DNA of 64,000 bases, from positions 2,384,348 through 2,448,347 of the forward strand of contig CM055108.1 of assembly GCA_029204225.1 (NCBI GenBank), given 5' to 3'. This DNA comes from Diphasiastrum complanatum (lineage: Eukaryota > Streptophyta > Lycopodiopsida > Lycopodiales > Lycopodiaceae). This document shows, in pieces, positions 21,318 to 32,175 of the stretch (the first letter of the stretch is position 1; every line of letters begins with the position of its first letter). Made by a program: the position numbers and the translations under genes. Under the pieces are notes generated by a model. It ran no database searches, was not told the DNA's origin, and saw nothing but the letters and a program-made list of their open reading frames with translations.

Positions 21318-22121
21318 ATGGCCAAGACCAAATCCACCACCCGTGCCATCACCACTGTACAACCATCCCATTCCTGTGTTCCCCCTGGTATTGGCCGTAG
21401 GCGTGGGCAAGTCTGGCTGAGGGAGATTAGAAAACTCCAGAGATCAACTGAATTGTTGATCCCTAGAGCTCCTTTCGACCGATCTGTACGGAATGTCACT
21501 TTGTCACTTGGGCTGGATGTTCGTTTTGCCGTGACAGCCATGCAAGCCTTGCAGGGTGCTACAGAAGATTTTATGTCCCAATTTTTTGAGAATACTTGTC
21601 TTTTGGCAGTGCATGGTAAGCGTGTCACCATCATGTCAAAGGATTTTGTCATTCTCAAAAGGCTTCGGGACAGATATTCTGGTCTGCATGTTGATAATGC
21701 CAGCACCTCCAAAGACCTGCCTCTGGATAGAACCAACATGCCTACTACCTCTAGGAGGAAGAGAAAGCAGGCTGTTCCCAAGAAGGCTGGATCTCGAAGG
21801 CCAACTGCTTCCCTTCCTCCTAGATGTATCCCGGCCAAGAGACCCCGTGTCTTCTTGAGCTCTGAGTCAGATGCTAGAGAATCTGACTCAAATCGAGAAT
21901 CTTCACCTAGTCCTCCTCCTGTTATTCGTCCAACTCCTCTGCAGGTTTCATCACCAAAAGTGTTGATTACCCAAGAGGAGCTAGACAGAATAACAGAGAA
22001 ATTTGTAAATATTCTTTCCACTTCTGTTTCTGCTCCTGTACATAATCTTTTTGTGAGAATTCCATACGATCCAGCCCAGGTTCTTTTTTTATACATTATA
22101 ATTAATACGAGGCCTACCTAG
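21318..22121 (+). CDS. Divergent histone H3-like protein with long C-terminal tail
   Basis: From the ATG at 21318 (a second ATG lies at 21315) an open frame of 267 codons starts MAKTKSTTRA, recalling the H3 tail, with Lys4 kept. The H3 fold follows: alpha-N LREIRKLQRSTELLI (residues 34-48), a core helix with MQALQGATEDF (75-85), then HGKRVTIMSKD (99-109), a close match to the H3 signature around HAKRVTIMPKD. The tail is only about 28 residues and lacks ARKS motifs at K9 and K27. Residues 122-267 are a basic and Ser/Pro-rich extension with RRKRKQ and KRPRV, likely nuclear localisation signals. Histone H3 packs DNA in nucleosomes; this protein may act on element or host chromatin. Canonical H3 has 136 codons. 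The coding end may be an exon boundary near 22080 (CAG followed by GTTCTT). Confidence 0.75.
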   Translation: MAKTKSTTRAITTVQPSHSCVPPGIGRRRGQVWLREIRKLQRSTELLIPRAPFDRSVRNVTLSLGLDVRFAVTAMQALQGATEDFMSQFFENTCLLAVHGKRVTIMSKDFVILKRLRDRYSGLHVDNASTSKDLPLDRTNMPTTSRRKRKQAVPKKAGSRRPTASLPPRCIPAKRPRVFLSSESDARESDSNRESSPSPPPVIRPTPLQVSSPKVLITQEELDRITEKFVNILSTSVSAPVHNLFVRIPYDPAQVLFLYIIINTRPT

Positions 22122-23384
22122 CTAACAAAATTGATCTTCTCGACAATTTTTTTGATTTTTTTCTTCCATATACACGTAGAAGCTTTAGATTAGGTCCCAA
22201 ATTTTGTGTCGAGCTAAAAGATAAGGCCTCAGAAATTTCAGACAATAGTAGAGGCTGGAGTTTCTTTTTTGCAGAATAGTATTAGTTTCGATTCCCATGG
22301 TACAGTTTTTGTAGTTAGTCCATTTTTCATGGGAGCGATAAAGGCGAAAGAAGCCAATTTTAAGAAGGTTGTCTATTTAGTCCTATGGCGAAATTTTATT
22401 TAATTCCATATGAAAATAAGTAAGGATTGCTCTTTTCTTTTTGTTGCTTTAATCTGAACTGTTGCATGCCTCATTGTTTTAATAAGAACGGAATTTTTTC
22501 ATAAATATGAATTTAACGATATTTGTATCTTGGTTGTTGCAGTCGACATTGGAGTCTAAACATTCTTTTTTGTAAAGATAAATAAGGAGGGAGTATCAAA
22601 TTTTCTATGTGTAAAATTAAACTCAACTGCAACTACACATAGAAAATTTGATTCTCTACTTCATGATGCCATTCGGGAAATACGAACAACAACAACTTCA
22701 ATTGGAAATATAACCATCAAATCTCTCAAGGTATATTCAATTTATCTCTGATATGCATGTATTTCTTTTTTAATTCAAATGTATTGTCATAGCATAAATT
22801 AAATTTCTATCATAATATTACTAATTTTCGTTCTATATATGAAGTGTGTACAACAAAATGACGCTTTTACTTGTGCATGGTTCGTCCTGTGCAATACGAA
22901 GCTGTTCTTTGAATGGTATAATTTACAAACGGATGTAGATATTGAAAAGGTAATATTCTATTCATTTGTAGGTCATTTCATTCTGATTCACATTTTATTA
23001 CTAACATTGTTTGTAATTTGCTAATTCTTGTGTTTTGTGATGACAATTCACTCTTGAGCCGTATACTCCTGATGATGTATATAGATTTCGGCAAGAGTTG
23101 ATCAGAACCTTTGCCCAGTACAATGTAAGTGTTGAACCTGCAATCGAGGCCCTCAAAAAGAAGCTGCTCCTGCCTTGATAGCCTTTCGGGTTGTTCAGGA
23201 TGCAGATCTTATTTTATATGATCAAAAAAGAATAAAAGTCCTTCCTAATACAAAGGAAGGCAATTTTGCCTTAAAAGGCATTGAGTCCCTTCCTGAAACA
23301 GAGGAGGACGAGATTATAGAAGGAGCTGTTGCTTTATCAGTTCCTAATACTGATATAGAAAATATAGAAAAATTGATTGAATAG
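22113..23384 (+). pseudogene. Exon-like pieces after the H3-like frame, with Ulp1-like end
   Basis: Protein-like segments continue on the same strand: 22113-22266, then shifted 22276-22400 (SFDSHGTVFVVSPFF), and an exon ending at 22730 before GTATAT. A phase-0 exon at 22845-22949 (AG before, GTAATA after) contains QQNDAFTCAWFVLCN. Another starts at 23059 with PYTPDDVYRF, and a last frame ends at 23384 in an acidic stretch. QQNDAFTC followed by a hydrophobic helix resembles the Gln and catalytic Cys region of Ulp1/adenain cysteine proteases, but His and Asp partners were not found. This may be the 3' part of the H3-like gene or a second gene. Frame breaks suggest decay. Confidence 0.4.
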
Positions 23385-23707
23385 AGATCTATTCGTAAAT
23401 AGAGAGACATAAAAAAAAAAGATACAATGCAATTTTTCTATAATGATAAAAAGACATTGGCATGTATTTGCTGATAGTGAATCTCAATGTTCTTCCATAA
23501 GTTGGATTGTTTCGCCAATATCTCTACATTTGATCTCGAGCTCATGTCTTTTACGTACATGCATAAAATTAGTACAAAGTTAGTTAGAATTAGTACAGAG
23601 TTTGTATTAGAAAGTTTTGATTGAAACTATTCATAAAAGATCGAGTGTTTACGGTTACTTACGAGTTTAACATTGAAAATGAATCTGAAGTCTGAAAGTA
23701 CATCATC

Positions 23708-24226
23708 TTATAGGAGCAATAGTTCTCGCCATATGTAGTTTAGACTCCAATCTTCTTTCACCTCAACACATGTCAAAACGACATCATTGTATATAATTTC
23801 AATATTTTTTCGTTTTGAATGTCCACTGGCTTCCAAGTCTTGATCGAGTGGCACCCATTTACCTTTGTTTTGTTTCCATTTTTGATAATGGAAGCATAAG
23901 CTCAACATTTGTTTTTCAATTTGATAACGGAAGCATATGAAAGACATTATAATTCTGCATTCTATTTCTCCATTTGATCTTTTGTCCCAGCCTTCATCCA
24001 TAAGTTCAGATAATAAACTATCTAATAAATTTTTCCATACAAACATCGTTGGGGTTTTGTGTACATTGGCACTTGAAAAGAAATCCACAAATATATTCAA
24101 GGAAATAAACCAACTCAATCTGACTGTTTTTGATCTCGTGCTCATTTTTAATGAATTTTTCACATCAATGGCTTTGATGGTCAAGTGGAAGATCAAGAGG
24201 TTGATCTCAAAGGGCTTCATCAACAT
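23708..24226 (-). CDS. Unknown 172-codon minus-strand ORF
   Basis: I do not recognise this protein. It contains MSTRSKTVRLSWF, a Trp/Phe-rich middle and SELMDEGWDKRSNGEIE. Lys and aromatic residues are frequent and no membrane segment is obvious. Its left end is 320 bases from the end of the H3-like transcript region, and it converges on it. The right side runs into copia debris, so the N-terminus may be lost. The texture resembles the other unknown frames of the cluster more than the retrotransposons, but it could be chance. Confidence 0.25.
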   Translation of the reverse strand: MLMKPFEINLLIFHLTIKAIDVKNSLKMSTRSKTVRLSWFISLNIFVDFFSSANVHKTPTMFVWKNLLDSLLSELMDEGWDKRSNGEIECRIIMSFICFRYQIEKQMLSLCFHYQKWKQNKGKWVPLDQDLEASGHSKRKNIEIIYNDVVLTCVEVKEDWSLNYIWRELLLL

Positions 24227-24411
24227 GAAAAGAAAGATGACAATTTGGAGCTAGTCAAGAGCATCAAAGGAGTGTCAATTGGAAAATGATGTTTTGGATC
24301 TATTTTTTCAGGTTATTGAAGACTATAGTAAGGTCAAAGGATCATCAAAGAAGTGCTGTTCAAGTTTACTTTACTTGTTCTGTCATATGTTTGAGCAATC
24401 TCATGTGAATG

Positions 24412-24966
24412 TGTGAAAATTGTCAAGATATGGTAAAACTAGCTACATTGTTTTGCATCATTTTGATGTTGGATTTGTACTAGAATTCTTAAATGGTTCT
24501 GCTGATGGAAATGAAGCTATTGGAGGCTCATTATATCGCTCATTAATGATCAAGTCATCAAGTAATGATGGCATCTTATTGCAAGCTGGAGATGGAGGCT
24601 CATTCATGGAATTTTATGGTGAAGACATGGCAAGAAAAGACAAAGAGAGAGGATACAAGCAAGCATTGGTTGATCACTCACATTTATTGTTTGGTTGCTG
24701 TAAGTTTCCAAAGAGTTCAAAGTTGGAAGCATGGAGGAATCGGTTTATTTACATTCTATTTGGTTCTTCATGTTCTAGTTACATCTTGACATGTAAAATT
24801 GATGTAAGAAATAGTGAAGCATCCCATCTGGACACTATTCTCTATATCAAATATGGAAGTTACTATAAAACCATTGAAAAGAGGTCTATACTTAGGATGG
24901 AGATCATTATTAAGATGGATCAAAGTAGTATGTTTAAACCTATGCTAAAACTAGTTGAAGAGGGAG
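24412..24966 (+). pseudogene. Decayed copia RT tail before an LTR
   Basis: Bases 24789-24870 align by eye with the RT end of the copia family at 9570 (CATGTAAA, AGAAATAGTGAAGCATCC, ACTATTCTCTATA), in broken frame. The segment ends with the polypurine tract GAAGAGGGAG directly before the LTR at 24967. The part from 24420 to 24790 is open in one frame but unrecognised. A sequence like the LTR start (TGTGAAAATTGTCAAG) also occurs at 24412. Confidence 0.6.
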
Positions 24967-25623
24967 TGTGAAAATTGTCAACTAGTTTTGACATTTTAAT
25001 TGGCAATTTTGGAGACCAAAGTGAAATCTCAGCTTAGAGTAAATTCCATAAACTTAAAAAAGACTCTAAATAGTGCTATCAATATTTTTAGAAAGTAGCT
25101 AAGTGGATGAGGTCATTTTTGGACCCACCATTCTAATTGGTCAATATTGGTACATTGCATTTGGACCATAATTTCTAGGTTTTTGGTTAAGTACCTAGAT
25201 GTTGTCATTTTAGGGCATAGTTGGAGAATAGGGCCAAATAACATTATGGATGTTATAAGTAGTTGTACCAGCATGAAGAAGACAAAATCATTAGTTGATC
25301 ATTCATGTATAGAATTCATCTTTGTTGATTCTATGTCCATCTCATATCGTTTTCTCATGTATCTTGAGTTTCTATGTGCAGAATATTGATTTTCTTGTAG
25401 ATCTTGAATCCACACATGTGAAGGACAGTAGGCTGCTGCTATTGTATGGACATGGACAATACCTTACTATATTTTGATGTTCATGATCAGATCTTTTCGA
25501 TTTATGCAAGACTAGCATGCTAAAATTGTTGATTTCTACTTTCAAACTAGTTCTAGATGTGTTGATCAGATTGACCCAAGATCAAAGATACATTAAGTGC
25601 ATTTTGGATCTATAATTTTCACA
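24967..25623 (+). mobile_element. Copia 3' LTR, 657 bp
   Basis: The segment starts TGTGAAAATT and ends AATTTTCACA, a perfect 10-bp terminal inverted repeat, and is preceded by a polypurine tract. A diverged copy starts at 28118. It belongs to the copia family also seen at 7427-11444 and 58377-59190, because RT traces of that family precede both LTRs. Confidence 0.8.
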
Positions 25624-25679
25624 TTATCAAGAGTAATACTAAATAGTAGTTCATGGTTGGCTATGTTCTATCCTCCTTG

Positions 25680-26776
25680 GCCACTTTGCACTTATAAAAT
25701 AAGGTCCACGAGTTTCGTGCCACCTACAAAGTAGCACCAGCTTAATTGTCCCACCGAGCATCCAGCTCCTAGGTCATCATCGAGATTGTCGCACCTCCCT
25801 TGCCTCCCACATTTCGTCATCGCACTAATCAGCCACCACCATCAACCGCACCTATTCTCTCTACTGCAACTCACTCTAAACTATTCGTTCTCCTAGCTTC
25901 TTCTACTACCCTCGTTAGTGATAATTCCTCACAAGGGCAATCTGTGACAATTGGATTTACCATTCCAATCATAGTTACCCAAGCCGCCTTTCTCCCACAA
26001 ACATCAATTTTTTTTCGAATACCCAATAGTTTATGGATATGATCGATGATTCCGATCTTTTACAAGCAGATGAACATTTTGTGATGTCCGGACCATTTAA
26101 TCTCAACTCCTCCGAAATAAGAAAAGGTCAATTATGACAATCTATGGGATCTGGACCTCTTGCTACTGTTACGGCTACTGTTGTTGCTACCATGATAGTC
26201 CCGTTAGATTTCGGTAATGTTCTTGGAATCCATTCACACCTTGGACGGATGATCTAGACTATGCTTGATCAAAAGACGTTGATAGAGAAACACATTGCAG
26301 ATATGGGATCAAAGAACACTCTCATCAACCAGAAACTAATCCAGTTGAACCGAGAGTTGAAGATAGCCAAGTAGCACAAAGACAAGTCAGAAGCACAGTT
26401 GAAAAAGACAAAGCAACACACAGATGCTTTGGAGACATATGTTTCAACTCTCTAGAATGCATTGACTAATCACAAGACCAAGTTGATAAACCTGTCTAGA
26501 ATGCAAGGCAACAAGTTCACCTATTACAAGGCCAACTAGATTGGCACAACTTGACAAAAGAGAATTCTATGTGAATTGGATGGCACAGCCATGGAGCGGA
26601 ATAACCTTCTCTATGTGCAAGCTCCAGATCATTGCAGGAGAACGAGCTGAGTTGCAAGAAAGTGTATGGAATTATGATAACATGGAGAACTACTCACTAG
26701 AAGATGCATCACAAAAAGATAGAAAAACACATCCATAGTTTCTACATTGAGGATAACACCCTCTACAAGGGGGGGT
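25680..26776 (+). pseudogene. Unknown coiled-coil protein gene, copy 1 (decayed)
   Basis: This region is related to 60955-62060. An N-terminal Ser/Thr/Pro-rich part (25800-26042) includes a VTIGFTIPIIVTQA segment that matches VTIGSTILIIAAQA in the other copy. A heptad-rich part near 26260-26420 (LNRELKIAK-type) lies in broken frame, followed by a QLD block near 26500. I know no family for it. Stops are frequent. A G-rich tract (CAAGGGGGGGTAAAG, about 26765-26779) follows and looks like a polypurine tract, so the gene may be the last ORF of an LTR retrotransposon. Confidence 0.5.
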
Positions 26777-26779
26777 AAA

Positions 26780-27520
26780 GTATGTAAACATAATATTTTT
26801 GGATGAAAAAAATTACTTTCCTTCATTAATTTATAGTATCTAGAACTATGTTGTTGACTAGGCATTCATACATATTAGTTTCTTTAAATTGCATGTTGAA
26901 ATCTCACCACCAATAGTTTGATCAAAGACTTTGACTAGAATTCTAAAGGTCTAAATTATTTTCTTAGAAAAGTAATGTTGTGTTGGTGTCACATCGATGT
27001 TGTATGGGAGTGAATAGTTTTGAATGAGGGTTCTACATGACCATACAAAATAAACTCTGATTTTTAAGATGGTGATTTTAATTTTAGACATAAATACAAA
27101 GAACTATCTTGCATCTTGAGACTATAGCTCAATCTATTCATCGCGTTGTTGAGTCATGATAAGTTAGAATGCACTAATTTTAGAGGTGTAAGCAACAAAT
27201 ATAAGAGTAGGGTCAAGCAAGTAGTGGAGAAATGTTGTAATACTCGCCTTGCCTACAATCTTTGGTGAGTGAACAAGTTTAGAGTCTTAAAGAAATAAGT
27301 GGATCATAAAGACAAACATGAATAAAATCTAATACAACATCTCCGACAATATGCTTTTTTGAAATGGCTTGCAAAGAACCCACCAACTCCTAAACTTTGA
27401 TATGATTTACAAGGCTGGGGCAATTTTATGCAATTAAAGAGATGAGAAAACCAAGAATCCCAAAAGAAATCAAATTTTTGTTTGGGTCCAGACTAAGGCT
27501 GAGAGGGTATTTCTAAAGTC
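26780..27520. other. No gene seen; possibly LTR sequence
   Basis: AT-rich sequence following the G-rich tract. If that tract is a polypurine tract, this would be the 3' LTR, but no second copy was found. Confidence 0.3.
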
Positions 27521-27522
27521 AA

Positions 27523-28117
27523 ATGGCTTTTTATTACTTGAATGCATTTTTAGAGCTTAGTTCCATGGTTGTGTTTGGATCTATGAACTTTTCTTTCACA
27601 CACTTTCAACTAATACAATACTTATCTAAATCTCTTCATGTGATCAAGATAAATGTGACTAGTCTTCTCAAGGAAGTTGGTGAGTGCACAACATCTAGTG
27701 AAGCTTGGGAAACCTTGAAGAAGGTTTATGAGTACAAGTCTACATCTTGGGTTCTAACCCTAAGGAGACAAAATTTTCAAAGTCTTCAAAAGAAGGATTA
27801 AAGTGGTCATGCTTTTGTTTTTAACGTTAAAGTTTGAATATTATTTTGAGTCGAGGCAACAATAAAGATATTGATGCCAAGATGGCACTCAAAAACGAGT
27901 TTGAGGTGCATGATCTTGGTCTTGATCTTGGTCTTTTGCATTATATCTTGGGAATAGAGGTATTTAGAACTTCTCAATCTACTTTCATTTGTCAAGAGAA
28001 GTATGCTAATTCTATTCTTACAAGATTTCATATGGTAGATGCTAAACCTAGTTATACACAAATGGAGTCATTTTTAAAGCTCACTATAAGAGGTAATGAA
28101 AGGTCCTTTGAGGACAT
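27523..28117 (+). pseudogene. Copia deletion derivative: gag piece fused to RT end
   Basis: Bases 27523-27801 hold a UBN2-type gag segment (TTSSEAWETLKKVYE). At 27834 the sequence is already RT (NEFEVHDLG, YILGIEV, FICQEKYANSIL) of the family at 7427-11444. LGLDLG reflects a small in-frame duplication. The frame ends at the LTR start (28118) immediately after NERSFEDI. Protease, integrase, most of RT and RNase H are absent. Confidence 0.8.
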
Positions 28118-28500
28118 TGTGAAAAATTCAACTAGTTTAGTTGTTCTATTTTGGCAATTTTGAGATCAACTTAGAAATAGATTAATTATATTTGTCAATA
28201 AAGGCCTAAATAGTGTTTGTACTATTTTTGACAAGTAGATAAATGGATGAGGTCAGATTTGGACCCATTCTAATTGGCTAGTTTTGATACATTGCATCTA
28301 GACTAGAATTTCTAGTTTTTTATGAAGTACCAAGAAGTTATCCTTTAAGACAAGTTTAGGAAAATTGGCCAAATGACATTTTGAAAGCTATAAATAGTTT
28401 TACCTACAATCAAAGTTTCTTTCTTTGTGGAGAATTCATCTCTCGTGTTTCTATGTGTAGCGGATATTTCCTATCCACCATCAATCCTAGATCCAAGCAC
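28118..28500 (+). mobile_element. Second, diverged copia LTR (5' part)
   Basis: It starts TGTGAAAAATTCAACTAG and parallels the LTR at 24967 for about 380 bases. Shared blocks include GGATGAGGTCA, TACATTGCAT and GACATTTTGAAAGCTATAA. Similarity fades after about 28500, so the right part is lost or rearranged. Confidence 0.65.
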
Positions 28501-28924
28501 ACAAGCATCAAGGAGATGATGAGGATTAACTAGTTGTCACATGGAGATTTGTTCCCATGAGTGCAAGCACTTATTTCCATTCCACCAATAGAAATTTTCC
28601 AACATCCTTCAAAGGCAGTTTGTTGTTCAAAATAAGACTAGAATCCGTGGCATGTTTCTTGAAAAGGCTAACATAGAAATATGCATTTCAATATTTGACA
28701 AGTCCTTATTATAATGGCATTAAGTAGGAATTCTAACAGTTATTCTTAGGAGAGAACTACTCCTTCAACACAATTAGGGATTGATGATTATATTATTCTC
28801 AATTGTGTCATTGATTGAATGTACATATATGTCATTGTGATAGGAATGAGCTCCAATCAAGGCATACAATAAAAACAATTCAGAACCTTTAACAGCGACG
28901 GGAGATTCTGAGGATATATATTTG

Positions 28925-28926
<2 letters not shown>
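28501..28926. other. No gene seen
   Basis: AT-rich spacer between the LTR fragment and the AC microsatellite. Confidence 0.4.

Positions 28927-28960
<34 letters not shown>
28927..28960. repeat. (AC)17 microsatellite followed by TA-rich tract
   Basis: Seventeen AC units, then an alternating TA-rich stretch to about 29005. The Cys-Val frame on the minus strand is only this repeat. Confidence 0.97.
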
Positions 28961-28963
<3 letters not shown>

Positions 28964-28998
28964 CAATATATATATTATATCTGTCATATATTACATAT

Positions 28999-31855
28999 AT
29001 GTATAGAAATATGTGCTACAAATATTCTATGTTAGGCCCTCAAAGCGTTTTCAGGCCCTCCAAGAATGCCTCTCCATTATATCTTACTAGAGGTTGGAAG
29101 ATACTTCATAAAGCAAGCTCAAGTGGACCTCATGTGAAAGCCTTTGTGGTAATATCCAATAAATCAATTGGCGATCCTGAATTTTCCATGGATAATGTTG
29201 AAAGTCTTGGCATAATTCGTGGCATCTACCTTCAAGACGAATTTGCTTTCGACACAGCTGAGTTTATGACTCGCGGCCAAGATGGTTTTGAGCGTCATGT
29301 TATTTTTTCTTGTGCGGACACTGCACATTTTACTGCTGAGCCACCAACTCATGACGCAAATGAGTTTATTCTTAACTACGAGGGTTCCATCTTTAATGGA
29401 TTGATGGCCCTATGTAGCAAACATAAGCTATTGATGGAAGCTGAGACAATAGAAAGTGTTTTTTCTGATGTTGCAATTATTGGATCTGCTGCAGCTTCTA
29501 TGATTGAAGATGTAACAGGAATGGAAATTGTTCCATGTACAGGAACAAATCTCTCTCCTAAAGAACCTGGAAAACAAGCTTTGAAAAAAGAAGAAAAATA
29601 ATTACTTTAGGACCTAGAAAAGAAAGTCGTGAGGTTCAAATTGGAAGAGAGACGCAAAAGCTGTTGGGATTGTCAGGAAAAGACCTTTGGAGCCGAGAGT
29701 GGATCGATCAGAAATGCAATCTAGCTCTTATTGCAATGTATCAGATGATGAAGGGCGTACGGTTGAGGTAGAGAAAATCCCTGATTTTGAGGGTGATGCA
29801 AATGTCGATCTAGATAATTTTGTAATTGATGACATCAGGTACATATGGGGTAAAAATAAATTGTATCGTATAGAAAGCAAAAATATTTAGAGTGCCTCAC
29901 TTTTCACGAACCAACGAGCTTTGGATCACTCATTTGCTGAGAAGTTGTTTGCTGATTTGAGCAAGCCCAATAGTCCACCACCTGCATCAATCAACGTCAC
30001 TTTAAGGCCAATTTCATTCAAGAAAGGTGATGAGGAAAAAATTATTTTTGAAGGCCCAATTATGTTTGAAAAGATGTATTGCGAATTCCTGCGTGTTGAT
30101 AGAGAACAAAATGAGCAGGTCTACACAGACAATTACCCAAAGGAGGTGGATCTTAATCCTAGATCCAGATTGGATGGATTGTATAGAAATCACTTTTTGT
30201 CATATTGTATTTTTGAGCCTATCGACGGTCAACATTTATGTTATGCTTGTAATGAATTAGCAAAGGTTGCAATAAATCAAAATAGGATACATCCTCCGAT
30301 ATTTGATGCCACTTTTAGGTTTGTGCATGCCAAGATATGTATAATTAAGAATGTATCTCGTTACATTCTTGAATCAAATAGACTCAATCACGAGCCGGAA
30401 GAGAAAAAAGAAAAGAGCAGTTTGCCAGAAATCATGGAGCGTGCACGTGATGTATGGATCTCATTCAGTCGACCACACTTTGTTGGAGTGAAGCTAAATC
30501 CTGACCAACTGAAACAGATGAGAGCATTTTATCTCGGCTTGCGTGGTGTCCTTGGTAGTAGTAATGTTGGATCTTTGTCAAGACAACACACAATTACATC
30601 TTTGTATGAGAAATTTGAGGAGAGATCGAGGAAGACAAAAAACAAACCGATATCTATTTGGTTGTTCAGATGTTTGACGTATATGTCGGACGCCATGTGC
30701 GATCATATCCTAAAGAAGCTTGTAAATGGAAAATTGTATTTTGGAAGGAAAATCAGAGAAAAACACATTGATAACAGAGTTCTTCTTATGGTTCGTGAGA
30801 TGGCTGCACTAAGTGTTGTACAATATTTGCTTACTACAGAAGAAGACTTGCCTTCAGATGCGGACTACAATAAAGAGAGCATAAAACAACTCTCAAAAAT
30901 CATCGACCCGACTTTTTGTCAAAATTGGGTTAGAGCGCACTATGGAAAAGACAAAGGTATAACTTCAAAATTGATTGGTGTTATACCTAAGCCCTGAGAG
31001 CAGCTGCAGAAAATATTAAACAAAAATATCTTGCCATAAAAAATTGGGACCTCTAGTAGCACCGAATGGAGGTTCTTCTGTAAAGTAAAAACCTAAAAAA
31101 TGAGGAGGCCATCTGTTGTGGAGCTGAAGAATCAAGTTTCATGACACTTCCTTCTTCGCTGTGGGAGTATCCCACATTGTATATATTTGATAACTTGGAG
31201 TCTTTAGACTTCAATTACATTTTGTCAATGGTCCGCCATTGTTTGACAACTCTCATGCCACACCACAAAGTCTGTGTGATTGTTCTCTTTTTGGATCACA
31301 ACAGGAAAGAGGGTATCAAATCAAGCATCAAAGCAATGCATGATGTACGTTGTTCTATTTTTGAGGGTTACTACGAGCTGGCAACTCCATTGAAAGAGAA
31401 TAATATAAATGTTATGAACCTGCAGCCCTATTTGTTCTTTGCAATGTTGAGTCCCTGAATGATGTCAGCGAGTGCGTGCAAAGCAAATTTAAACTCTTGA
31501 GATTATGTTTCGAAGATAGTGAAAAATTGGCAAAACATTTTGTGTCATGTAAGCCAGATCACAAAAAGAAAGCAAAGCATTGGCGAGGTAATAGCAGCAT
31601 TATTGAATCCTTTTTTGCTCCAAGTTGGTCTATGTGCTTATATAGAATGTCATATTGTGTGGCAGAGCTCATGAACAACATCGATCGCACTGTGTGACTA
31701 TCGAGATTCCAAAAAATATAGATTTGACTCAGTCCTTTCTAGCACATCAAGACCGTTTGGAATCACCTTCAGATGCAAATTCATCTGAAGACTCAAGTTC
31801 TGGGTCTGAGGAGTTTGATGAGGGTGATATGGATGTAAACGTAGAGACATTATAG
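28999..31855 (+). pseudogene. Large unknown protein gene, frameshifted
   Basis: Consecutive frames on one strand (28999-29601, 29687-29890, 29921-30997, 31084-31458, 31476-31697, 31655-31855) look like one protein of about 900 residues broken by shifts and stops. The longest piece has 358 codons from 29921, with FDATFRFVHAKIC and HIDNRVLLMVREMAAL. The first piece includes IIGSAAASMIEDVTGME. The end is strongly acidic and Ser-rich (SSEDSSSGSEEFDEGD), ending at TAG 31855. I recognise no domain and find no RT, integrase or gag motif. It may be the continuation of the gene cluster at 17.8-24.2 kb, separated by copia insertions, or an unrelated element or host gene. Confidence 0.5.
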
Positions 31856-31899
31856 TTTGTATTGGTTGTTATGCCTAAACAGTAAAGGCAAAATTAAGT

Positions 31900-32175
31900 A
31901 CTTCATACCTCAAGCGGTAGGGGTTGTTACTGCTAATTTTGACAATATAAGAAAGGAATACAATTTGAATAAAAATTTACTATTAATGTGTCATTTTTAT
32001 GAATGTTATATACGTTTTAATTGATTTGAAAAGGTTTTCTACTATGATATGTTTATGAGAAGTTTTGTAATATTTGTGTATGCATGAGTTTTATAGTACA
32101 CACTCATGTCATACCCAATTCAAATGTGGTTCACATACTGCTAAATTATCGAATTTTGTAAATGAACATTGTCAT
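31900..32175. other. 3' flank of the large unknown gene
   Basis: AT-rich sequence with an AATAAA at about 31967 that could serve as a polyadenylation signal for the gene ending at 31855. Nothing else is seen. Confidence 0.35.

Noticed and set aside
21239-22096. 285-codon minus-strand ORF opposite the H3-like frame
   Set aside because: The plus strand has a clear H3 fold, a TATA box and leader motifs. The opposite frame has no recognisable domain and is a shadow.
21318-22121. Centromeric histone CENH3 of the host
   Set aside because: The tail is too short, the C-terminal extension is unlike CENH3, and loop 1 does not look lengthened. A phylogeny would still be needed to exclude it fully.
28774-28962. 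Cys-Val repeat ORF
   Set aside because: It is the translation of the AC microsatellite.
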